From Calliopsis andreniformis (taxonomy: Eukaryota > Arthropoda > Insecta > Hymenoptera > Andrenidae), in contig NW_027480423.1 of the NCBI RefSeq assembly GCF_051401765.1, positions 1,860,001 to 1,924,000 on the forward strand: a stretch of 64,000 bases of DNA, read 5' to 3'. Numbering within the stretch: position 1 is the first letter of the stretch; every line of letters begins with the position of its first letter. Below, one piece after another: positions 51,301 through 62,786 of this stretch. The notes under the pieces are model-generated. The model did no database searches, was not told the DNA's origin, and saw only the letters and a program-made list of their open reading frames with translations. A program made the position numbers and the translations under genes.

Positions 51301-52870
51301 AGGGCGTTGTTCCACCAGATCGAATTGTTAGGGCCTAAGAAGTCAACGCCAGAAGCATAAAATACAATATAAATAAAACAGTTTTTCCATCGTATAGAAC
51401 GAATAATTGCAACCAGTGTGAAAGTGATGGTCATTTCTACGTTCCGGGCAACGTAGGCTTCACTCTAGGGCGTTGTTCCTCCAGATCGAACACTTAGGGC
51501 CTAAGAAGGCACCGCCAGAAGCATAAAATACAATATAAATATAACAGTTTTTCCATCGTATAAAACGAATAATAGCAATCAGTGTGAAAGTTATGGTCAT
51601 TTCTAAGTTCCGGGCAACCTAGGCTTCACCCTAGGGCGTTGCTCCAACAGATTGAATAGTTAGGGCCTTAGCAGTCAACGCCCGAAGCATAAAATACAAT
51701 ATAAATACAACAGTTTTTCCATCATATAACAGGAATAATTGCAACCAGTTTGAAAGTGATGGTCATTTCTACGTTCCGGGCAACTTAGGCTTCACTCTAG
51801 AGCGTTGCTCCACCAGATCGAATAGTTAGTGCCTTAGAAGTCAACGCCAGAAGCATAAAATACAATATAAATACAACAGTTTTTCCATCGTATAAAGCGA
51901 ATAATTGCAACCAGTATGAAAGTTATGGTCATTTCTACGTTCCGGGCAACCTAGGCTTCACTCTATGGCGTTCTTCCACTACATCGAATAGCAACGGCCT
52001 CAGAAGTCAACGCCTGAAGCATAAAATACAATAAAAATACAACAGTCTTTCCGTCCTATAACAGGAATAATTGCAACCCGTGTGAAAGTGATGGTCATTT
52101 CTACGTTCCGGGCAACCTAGGCTTCACTCTAGAGCGTTGCTCCACCAGGTCGAATAGTTAGTGCCTTAGAAGTCAACGCCAGAAGCATGAAATACAATAT
52201 AAATACAACCGTTTTTCCATCATATAAAACGAATAATTGCAACCAGTATGAAAGTTATGGTTATGTCTACGATCCGGGCAACCCAGGCATCACTCTATGG
52301 CGTTCTTCCACCACATCGAATAGCTACGGCCTCAGATGTCAACGCCTGAAGCATAAAATACAATAAAAATACAACAGTCTTTCCATCCTATAACAGGAAC
52401 AATTGCAACCAGTTTGAAAGTGATGGTCATTTCTACGTTCCGGGGAACCTAGGCTTCACTCTAGGGCGTTACTCCACCAGATCGAATAGTTAGTGCCTTA
52501 GAAGTCAACGCCAGAAGCATAAAATACAATATAAACACAACAGTTTTTCCATCGTATAAAACGAATACTTGCTACCAGTATGGAAGTGATGGTCATTTCT
52601 ACGTTCCGGGCAACCTAGGCCTCACTCTAGAGCGTTGTTCCACCAGATCGAATTGTTAGGACCTAAGATGTGAACGCCAGCAGAATAAAATACAATATAA
52701 GTACAACAGTTCTTCCATCATATAAAACGAATAATTGCAACCAGTATGAAAGTTATGGTCATTTCTACGTTCCGGGCAACCTAGGCTTCACTCTATGGCG
52801 TTCTTCCACCACATCGAATAGATGCGGCCTCAGAAGTCAACGCCTGAAGCATAAAATACAATAAAAATAC
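51300..52870 (+). repeat. Mixed monomers between the 3,317-bp repeat and Y copy 3
   Basis: Ordinary monomers including a cgaacacttagggcc variant (about 51487) shared with 23288 and 54972, and a tctacgatccgggc variant (52266) shared with 56580. A P9/P4 pair lies near 52660. No other feature. Confidence 0.75.
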
Positions 52871-55470
52871 AACAGTCTTTCCGTCCTATAACAGGAACAA
52901 TTGCAACCAGTTTGAAAGCGATGGTCATTTCTACGTTCCGGGGAACCTAGGCTTCACTCTAGGGCGGTACTCCACCAGATCGAATAGTTAGTGCCTTAGA
53001 AGTCAACGCCAGAAACGTAAAATACAATATAAACACAACAGTTTTTCCTTCGTATAAAACGAATAATTGCTACCAGTATGGAAGTGATGGTCATTTCTAC
53101 GTTCCGGGCAACCTAGGCCTCACTCTAGGGCGTTGTTCCACCAGATTGAATTGATAGGGCCTAAGAAATCAACGCCAGAAGCATAAAATACAATATAAAT
53201 ATAACAGTTTTTCCATCGTATAAAACGAGTAATTTCAACCAGTGTGAATGTTATGGTCATTTCTACATTCGGAGCAACCTAGGCTTCACTCTAGGGCGTT
53301 GATCCACCAGATAGAATAGTTAGGGCCTTAGAAGTCAACGCCAGAAGCATAAAATTCAATAAAGATGCAACAGTTTTTCCATCGTATAGCACTAATAACT
53401 GTAAACAGTGTGAAAGTACTGGTCATTTCTACGTTCCGTGTAACCTAGGCTTCACTCTAGGGCGTTGTTCCACCAGATCGAACAGTTAGGACCTAAGAAG
53501 GCAACGCCAGAAGCATAAAATACAAAATAAAAAGAACAGTCTTTCCATCGTATAAAACGAATAATAGCAACCAGTGTGAAAGTTATGATCATTTCTACGT
53601 TCCGGCAACCTAGGCTTCACTCTATGGCGTTCTTCCACCACATCGAATAGCTGCGGCCTCAGAAGTCAACGCCTGAAGCATAAAATACAAAATAAATAGA
53701 ACTGTTTTTCCATCGTATAAAACGAATAATTGCAACCAGTATGAAAGTTAACGTCATTTCTACGTTCCGGGCAGCCTAGGCTTCACTCTAGGGCGTTGCT
53801 CCACCAGATCGAATAGTTAGGGCCTTAGAAGTCAACGTCAGTATCATAAAATACTATAAAGATGCAACAGCATTTCCATCGTATTAAACGAATAATTTCA
53901 ACCAGTGTGAATGTTATGGTCATTTCTACATTCCGAGCAACCTAGGCTTCACTCTAGGGCGTTGATCCAACAGATTGAATAGTTAGGGCCATCGCAGTCA
54001 ACGCCCGAAGCATAAAATACAATATAAATACAACAGTTTTTCCATCATATAACAGGAATAATTGCAACCAGTTTGAAAGTGATGGTCATTTCTACGTTCC
54101 GGGCAACCTGGGCTTCACTCTTGAGCGTTGCTCCAGCAGATCGAATAGCTAGTGCCTTAGAAGCCAACGCCAGAAGCATAAAATACAATATAAATACAAC
54201 AGCTTTTCCATCGTATAAAACGAATAATTGCATCCAGTATGAAAGTTATGGTCATTTCTACGTTCCGGGCAACCTAGGCTTCACTCTATGGCGTTCTTCC
54301 ACTACATCGAATAGCAACGGCCTCAGAAGTCAACGCCTGAAGCATAAAATACAATAAAAATACAACAGTCTTTCCGTCCTATAACAGGAATAATTGCAAC
54401 CCGTGTGTAAGTGATGGTCATTTGTACGTTCCAAGCAACCTAGGCTCCACTCTAGGGCGTTGTTCCACCAGATCGAATTGTTAGGGCCTAAGAAGTCAAT
54501 GCCAGAAGCATAAGATACAATACAAATATAACAGTTTTTCCATCTATAGAACGAATAATAGCAACCAGTGTGAAAGTTATGGTCACTAACTACGTTCCGG
54601 GCAACCTAGGCTTCACACTAGGGCGTTGATCCACCAGATAGAATAGTTAGGGCCTTAGAAGTCAACGCCAGAAGCATAAAATACAATAAAAATACAACAG
54701 TCTTTCCATCCTATAACAGGAATAATTGCAACCCTTGTGAAAGTGATGGTCATTTGTACGTTCCAGGCAACCTAGGCATCACTCTAGGGCGTTGTTCCAC
54801 CAGATCGAATTGTTAGGGCCTAAGAAGTCAACGCCAGAAGCATAAGATACAATATAAATATAACAGTTTTTCCATCGTATAGAACGAATAATTGCAACCA
54901 GTGTGAAAGTGATGGTCATTTCTACGTTCCGGGCAACGTAGGCTTCACTCTAGGGCGTTGTTCTTCCAGATCGAACACTTAGGGCCTAAGAACGCACCGC
55001 CAGAAGCATAAAATACAATATAAATATAACAGTTTTTCCATCGTATAAAACGAATAATAGCAATCAGTGTGAAAGTTATGGTCATTTCTAAGTTCCGGGC
55101 AACCTAGGCTTCACCCTAGGTCGTTGCTCCAACAGATTGAATAGTTAGGGCCTTAGCAGTCAACGCCCGAAGCATAAAATACAATATAAATACAACAGTT
55201 TTTCCATCATATAACAGGAATAATTGCAACCAGTTAGAAAGTGATGGTCATTTCTACGTTCCGGGCAACCTAGGCTTCACTCTAGAGCGTTGCTCCACCA
55301 GATCGAATAGTTAGTGCCTTAGAAGTCAACGCCAGAAGCATAAAATACAATATAAATACAACAGTTTTTCCATCGTATAAAGCGAATAATTGCAACCAGT
55401 ATGAAAGTTATGGTCATTTCTACGTTCCGGGCAACCTAGGCTTCACTCTATGGCGTTCTTCCACCACATG
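52870..55470 (+). repeat. Segment Y, copy 3 (partial)
   Basis: Matches about 21187-23787 at offset 31,683 bp (191 monomers), with the shared cacaacagtttttccttcg variant near 53035, a P1 monomer at 54084 and ttcttccagatcgaacactt near 54960. It follows copy 2 (19.7-23.3 kb) further downstream than it follows copy 1, so copies 2 and 3 share the more recent common source in that part. Confidence 0.84.
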
Positions 55471-57239
55471 GAATAGCTACGGCCTCAGATGTCAACGCCT
55501 GAAGCATAAAATACAATAAAAATACAACAGTCTTTCCATCCTATAACAGGAACAATTGCAACCAGTTTGAAAGTGATGGTCATTTCTACGTTCCGGGGAA
55601 CCTAGGCTTCACTCTAGGGCGTTACTCCACCAGATCGAATGGTTAGTGCCTTAGAAGTCAACGCCAGAAGCATAAAATACAATATAAACACAACAGTTTT
55701 TCCATCGTATAAAACGAATAATTGCTACCAGTATGGAAGTGATGGTCATTTCTACGTTCCGGGCAACCTAGGCCTCACTCTAGAGCGTTGTTCCACCAGA
55801 TTGAATAGTTAGGGCCTAAGAAATCAACGCCAGAAGCATAAAATACAATATAAATATAACAGTTTTTCCATCGTATAAAACGAATAATTTCAACCAGTGT
55901 GAACGTTATGGTCATTTCTACATTCGGAGCAACCTAGGCTTCACTCTAGGGCGTCGATCCACCAGATAGAGTAGTTAGGGCCTTAGAAGTCAACGCCAGA
56001 AGCATAAAATTCAATAAAGATGCAACAGTTTTTCCATCGTATAGCAGGAATAACTGCAAACAGTGTGAAAGTACTGTTCATTTCTACGTTCCGGGTAACC
56101 TAGGCTTCACTCTAGGGCGCTGTTCCTCCAGATCGAACAGTTAGGACCTAAGAAGGCACCGCCAGAAGCATAAAATACAATATAAATATAACAGTTTTTC
56201 CATCGTATAAAACGAATAATAGCAATCAGTGTGAAAGTTATGGTCATTTCTAAGTTCCGGGCAACCTAGGCTTCACCCTAGGTCGTTGCTCCAACAGATT
56301 GAATAGTTAGGGCCTTAGCAGTCAACGCCCGAAGCATAAAATACAATATAAATACAACAGTTTTTCCATCATATAACAGGAATAATTGCAACCAGTTTGA
56401 AAGTGATGGTCATTTCTACGTTCCGGGCAACCTAGGCTTCACTCTAGAGCGTTGCTCCACCAGATCGAATAGTTAGTGCCTTAGAAGTCAACGCCAGAAG
56501 CATAAAATACAATATAAATACAACAGTTTTTCCATCGTATAAAGCGAATAATTGCAACCAGTATGAAAGTTATGGTTATGTCTACGATCCGGGCAACCCA
56601 GGCATCACTCTATGGCGTTCTTCCACCACACGGAATAGCTACGGCCTCAGATGTCAACGCCTGAAGCATAAAATACAATAAAAATACAACAGTCTTTCCA
56701 TCCTATAACAGGAATAATTGCAACCAGTTTGAAAGTGATGGTCATTTCTACGTTCCGGGGAACCTAGGCTTCACTCTAGGGCGTTGCTCCACCAGATCGA
56801 ATAGTTAGTGCCTTGGAAGTCAACGCCAGAAGCATAAAATACAATATAAACACAACAGTTTTTCCATCGTATAAAACGAATAATTGCGACCAGTATGGAA
56901 GTGATGGTCATTTCTACGTTCCGGGCAACCTAGGCCTCACCCTAGGGCGTTGTTCCACCAGATTGAATAGTTAGGGACTTAGAAGTCAACGCCAGAATCA
57001 TGAAATACAATCAAGATGCAACAGCTTTTCCATCGTATTAAACGAATAATTTCAACCAGTGTGAATGTTATGGTCATTTCTACATTCGGAGCAACCTAGG
57101 CTTCACTCTAGGGCGTCGATCCACCAGATAGAATAGTTAGGGTCTTAGAAGTCAACGCCAGAAGCATAAAATTCAATAAAGATGCAACAGTTTTTCCATC
57201 GTATAGCAGGAATAACTGCAAACAGTGTGAAAGTACTGG
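55414..57239 (+). repeat. 1,826-bp unit (11 monomers)
   Basis: 55414-56155 matches 57240-57981 at exactly 1,826 bp (11 x 166). Shared markers: cctcagatgtcaacgcctg, gttactccaccagatcg, gtcgatccaccagatagagt and gtactgttcatttc. The intervening part contains P12/P1-like and P5/P6-like monomers. Confidence 0.82.
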
Positions 57240-58470
57240 TCATTTCTACGTTCCGGGCAACCTAGGCTTCACTCTATGGCGTTCTTCCACCACGTGGAAT
57301 AGCTACGGCCTCAGATGTCAACGCCTGAAGCATAAAATACAATAAAAATACAACAGTCTTTCCATCCTATAACAGGAACAATTGCAACCAGTTTGAAAGT
57401 GATGGTCATTTCTACGTTCCGGGGAACCTAGGCTTCACTCTAGGGCGTTACTCCACCAGATCGAATGGTTAGTGCCTTAGAAGTCAACGCCAGAAGCATA
57501 AAATACAATATAAACACAACAGTTTTTCCATCGTATAAAACGAATAATTGCTACCAGTATGGAAGTGATGGTCATTTCTACGTTCCGGGCAACCTAGGCC
57601 TCACTCTAGAGCGTTGTTCCACCAGATTGAATAGTTAGGGCCTAAGAAATCAACGCCAGAAGCATAAAATACAATATAAATATAACAGTTTTTCCATCGT
57701 ATAAAACGAATAATTTCAACCAGTGTGAACGTTATGGTCATTTCTACATTCGGAGCAACCTAGGCTTCACTCTAGGGCGTCGATCCACCAGATAGAGTAG
57801 TTAGGGCCTTAGAAGTCAACGTCAGAAGCATAAAATTCAATAAAGATGCAACAGTTTTTCCATCGTATAGCAGGAATAACTGCAAACAGTGTGAAAGTAC
57901 TGTTCATTTCTACGTTCCGGGTAACCTAGGCTTCACTCTAGGGCGCTGTTCCTCCAGATCGAACAGTTAGGACCTAAGAAGGCAACGCCAGAAGCATAAA
58001 ATACAAAATAAAAAGAACAGTCTTTCCATCGTATAAAACGAATAATAGCAGCCAGTGTGAAAGTTATGAACATTTCTACGTTCCGGCAACCTAGGCTTCG
58101 CCCCGGGGCGTTGTTCCACCAGATCGAATTGTTAGGACCTAAGATGTGAACGCCAGCAGAATAAAATACAATATAAGTACAACAGTTCTTCCATCATATA
58201 AAACGAATAATTGCAACCAGTATGAAAGTTATGGTCATTTCTACGTTCCGGGGAACCTAGGCTTCACTCTAGGGCGTTGCTCCACCAGACCGAATAGTTA
58301 GTGCCTTGGAAGTCAACGCCAGAAGCATAAAATACAATATAAACACAACAGTTTTTCCATCGTATAAAACGAATAATTGCGACCAGTATGGAAGTGATGG
58401 TCATTTCTACGTTCCGGGCAACCTAGGCCTCACTCTAGGGCGTTGTTCCACCAGATTGAATAGTTAGGGC
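57240..58470 (+). repeat. Second copy of the 1,826-bp unit's start, then P8/P9/P5/P6-like monomers
   Basis: 57240-57981 repeats 55414-56155. The P4-like monomer now carries ccacgtgg (57290-57297) where the earlier copy has ccacatgg. The P9-like monomer near 58085 has cttcgccccggggcg. All satellite. Confidence 0.8.
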
Positions 58471-61400
58471 CTTAGAAGTCAACGCCAGAATCATGAAATA
58501 CAATAAAGATGCAACAGCTTTTCCAGCGTATTAAACGAATAATTTCAACCAGTGTGAATGTTATGGTCATTTCTACATTCGGAGCAACCTAGGCTTCACT
58601 CTAGGGCGTCGATCCACCAGATAGAATAGTTAGGGTCTTAGAAGTCAACGCCAGAAGCATAAAATTCAATAAAGATGCAACAGTTTTTCCATCGTATAGC
58701 AGGAATAACTGCAAACAGTGTGAAAGTACTGGTCATTTCTACGTTCCGGGCAACCTAGGCTTCACTCTATGGCGTTCTTCCACCACGTGGAATAGCTACG
58801 GCCTCAGATGTCAACGCCTGAAGCATAAAATACAATAAAAATACAACAGCCTTTCCATCCTATAACAGGGACAATTGCAACCAGTTTGAAAGTGATGGTC
58901 ATTTCTACGTTCCGGGGAACCTAGGCTTCACTCTAGGGCGTTACTCCACCAGATCAAATGGTTAGTGCCTTAGAAGTCAACGCCAGAAGCATAAAATACA
59001 ATATAAACACAACAGTTTTTCCATCGTATAAAACGAATAATTGCTACCAGTATGGAAGTGATGGTCATTTCTACGTTCCGGGCAACCTAGGCCTCACTCT
59101 AGAGCGTTGTTCCACCAGATTGAATAGTTAGGGCCTAAGAAATCAACGCCAGAAGCATAAAATACAATATAAATATAACAGTTTTTCCATCGTATAAAAC
59201 GAATAATTTCAACCAGTGTGAACGTTATGGTCATTTCTACATTCGGCGCAACCTAGGCTTCACTCTAGGGCGTCGATCCACCAGATAGAGTAGTTATGGC
59301 CTTAGAAGTCAACGCCAGAAGCATAAAATTCAATAAAGATGCAACAGTTTTTCCATCGTATAGCAGGAATAACTGCAAACAGTGTGAAAGTACTGGTCAT
59401 TTCTACGTTCCGGGCAACCTAGGCTTCACTCTATGGCGTTCTTCCACCACGTGGAATAGCTACGGCCTCAGATGTCAACGCCTGAAGCATAAAATACAAT
59501 AAAAATACAACAGCCTTTCCATCCTATAACAGGAACAATTGCAACCAGTTTGAAAGTGATGGTCATTTCTACGTTCCGGGGAACCTAGGCTTCACTCTAG
59601 GGCGTTACTCCACCAGATCAAATGGTTAGTGCCTTAGAAGTCAACGCCAGAAGCATAAAATACAATATAAACACAACAGTTTTTCCATCGTATAAAACGA
59701 ATAATTGCTACCAGTATGGAAGTGATGTTCATTTCTACGTTCCGGGCAACCTAGGCCTCACTCTAGAGCGTTGTTCCACCAGATTGAATAGTTAGGGCCT
59801 AAGAAATCAACGCCAGAAGCATAAAATACAATATAAATATAACAGTTTTTCCATCGTATAAAACGAATAATTTCAACCAGTGTGAACGTTATGGTCATTT
59901 CTACATTCGGCGCAACCTAGGCTTCACTCTAGGGCGTCGATCCACCAGATAGAGTAGTTAGGGCCTTAGAAGTCAACGCCAGAATCATAAAGCACAATAA
60001 AGATGCAACAGCTTTTCCATCGTATTAAACGAATAATTTCATCCAGTGTGAATGTTATGGTCATTTCTACATTCCGAGCAACCTAGGCTTCACTCTAGGG
60101 CGTTGATCCAACAGATTGAATAGTTAGGGCCTTAGCAGTCAACGCCAGAAGCATAAAATTCAATAAAGATGCAACAGTTTTTCCATCGTATAGCAGGAAT
60201 AACTGCAAACAGTGTGAAAGTACTGGTCATTTCTACGTTCCGGGTAACCTAGGCTTCAGTCTAGGGCGTTGTTCCACCAGATCGAACAGTTAGGGCCTAA
60301 GAAGGCAACGCCAGAAGCATAAAATACAATATAAATATATCAGTTTTTCCATCGTATAAAACGAATAATAGCAACCAGTATGAAAGTTATGGTCATTTCT
60401 ACGTTCCGGGCAACCTAGGCTTCACCCCAGGTCGTTGTTCCACCAGATCGAATAGTTAGGGCCTAAGAAGTGAACGCCAGCAGCATAAAATACAATATAA
60501 ATACAACAGTTCTTCCATCATATAAAACGAATAATTGCAACCAGTATGAAAGTTATAGTCATTTCTACGTTCCGGGAAACCTAGGCTTCACTCTATGGCG
60601 TTCTTCCACCACATCGAATAGCGGCGGCCTCAGAAGTCAACGCCTGAAGCATAAAATACAATAAAAATACAACAGTCTTTCCGTCCTATAACAGGAATAA
60701 TTGCAACCCGTGTGAAAGTGATGGTCATTTGTACGTTCCAGGCAACCTAGGCTTCACTCTAGGGCGTTGTTCCACCAGAACGAATTGTTAGGGCCTAAGA
60801 AGTCAACGCCAGAAGCATAAGATAGTATATAAATATAACAGTTTTTCCATCGTATAGAACGAATAATAGCAACCAGTGTGCAAGTTATGGTCATTTCTAC
60901 GTTCCGGGCAACCTAGGCTTCACTCCAGGGCGTTGCTCCACCAGATCAAACAGCTAGGGCCTTAGAAGTCAACGCCCGAAGCATAAAACACAATATAAAT
61001 ATAACAGTTTTTCCATCGTATAGAACGAATAATAGCAACCAGTGTGAAAGTTAACGTCATTTCTACTTTCCGGGCAACCTAGGCTTCACCCTAGGGCGTT
61101 GCTCCAACAGATCGAATAGTGAGGGCCTTAGAAGTCAACGCCCGATGCTTAAAATACAAAATAAATACAACAGTTTTTCCATCATATAAAGCGAATAATT
61201 GCAACCAGTATGAAAGTTATGGTCATTTCTACGTTCCGTGCAACCTAGGCTTCACTCTATGGCGTTCTTCCACTACATCGAATAGCAAGGGCCTCGGGAA
61301 GTCAACGCCTGAAGCATAAAATACAATAAAAATACAACAGTCTTTCCGTCCTATAACAGGAATAATTGCAACCCGTGTGAAAGTGATGGTCATTTCTACG

Positions 61401-62786
61401 TTCCGGGGAACCTAGGCTTCACTCTAGAGCGTTGCTCCACCAGGTCGAATAGTTAGTGCCTTAGAAGTCAACGCCAGAAGCATGAAATACAATATAAATA
61501 CAACAGTTTTTCCATCATATAAAACGAATAATTGCAACCAGTATGAAAGTTATGGTTATGTCTATGATCCGGGCAACCCAGGCATCACTCTATGGCGTTC
61601 TTCCACCACATGGAATAGCTACGGCCTCAGATGTCAACGCCTGAAGCATAAAATACAATAAAAATACAACAGTCTTTCCATCCTATAACAGGAACAATTG
61701 CAACCAGTTTGAAAGTGATGGTCATTTCTACGTTCCGGGGAACCTAGGCTTTACTCTAGGGCGTTACTCCACCAGATCGAATAGTTAGTGCCTTAGAAGT
61801 CAACGCCAGAAGCATAAAATACAATATAAACACAACAGTTTTTCCGTCGTATAAAACGAATAATTGCTACCAGTATGGAAGTGATGGTCATTTCTACGTT
61901 CCGGGCAACCTAGGCCTCACTCTAGAGCGTTGTTCCACCAGATTCAATAGTTAGGGCCTAAGAAATCATCGCCAGAAGCATAAAATACAATATAAATATA
62001 ACAGTTTTTCTATCGTATAAAACGAATAATTTCAACCAGTGTGAACGTGATGGTCATTTCTATATTCGGAGCAACCTAGGCTTCACTCTAGGGCGTCGAT
62101 CCACCAGATAGAATAGTTAGGGCCTTAGAAGTCAACGCCAGAAGCATAAAATTCAATAAAGATGCAACAGTTTTTCCATCGTATAGCAGGAATAACTGCA
62201 AACAGTGTGAAAGTACTGGTCATTTCTACGTTCCGGGTAACCTAGGCTTCACTCTAGGGCGTTGTTCCTCCAGATCGAACAGTTAGGACCTAAGAAGGCA
62301 ACGCCAGGAGCATAAAATACAAAATAAAAAGAACAGTCTTTCCATCGTATAAAACGAATAATAGCAACCAGTGTGAAAGTTATGAACATTTCTACGTTCC
62401 GGCAACCTAGGCTTCGCCCCGGGGCGTTGTTCCACCAGATCGAATTGTTAGGACCTAAGATGTGAACGCCAGCAGAATAAAATACAATATAAGTACAACA
62501 GTTCTTCCATCATATAAAACGAATAATTGCAACCAGTATGAAAGTTATGGTCATTTCTACGTTCCGGGCAACCTAGGCTTCACTCTATGGCGTTCTTCCA
62601 CCACATCGAATAGCTGCGGCCTCAGAAGTCAACGCCTGAAGCATAAAATACAAAATAAATAGAACTGTTTTTCCATCGTATAAAACGAATAATTGCAACC
62701 AGTATGAAAGTTAACGTCATTTCTACGTTCCGGGCAACCTAGGTTTCACTCTAGGGCGTTGCTCCACCAGATCGAATAGTTAGGGC
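58471..62786 (+). repeat. 4,316-bp unit (26 monomers), first copy
   Basis: 58471-59684 recurs at 62787-64000 at exactly 4,316 bp (26 x 166). Diagnostic shared variants are ttccagcgtattaaacg (58521 and 62837) and tagagtagttatggcc (about 59285 and 63601). I saw no difference in the 1.2 kb that can be compared. 60130-61230 inside it resembles the Z-derived series at 29.3-30.7 kb (shared aatatatcag at 60333). Confidence 0.85.
58731..59970 (+). repeat. Four-monomer (664-bp) tandem HOR
   Basis: Monomers start at 58731, 58897, 59063, 59229 and again at 59395 (664 bp, 4 x 166). Copy 2 follows copy 1 to about 59970 and then departs (agaatcataaagcac). The order is P4-like with ccacgtgg, P5-like with atcaaatggttagtgcc, P6/P10-like with ctctagagcg, and P7-like with gtcgatccacc. 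The pair recurs from 63047 to the window end. Confidence 0.83.
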
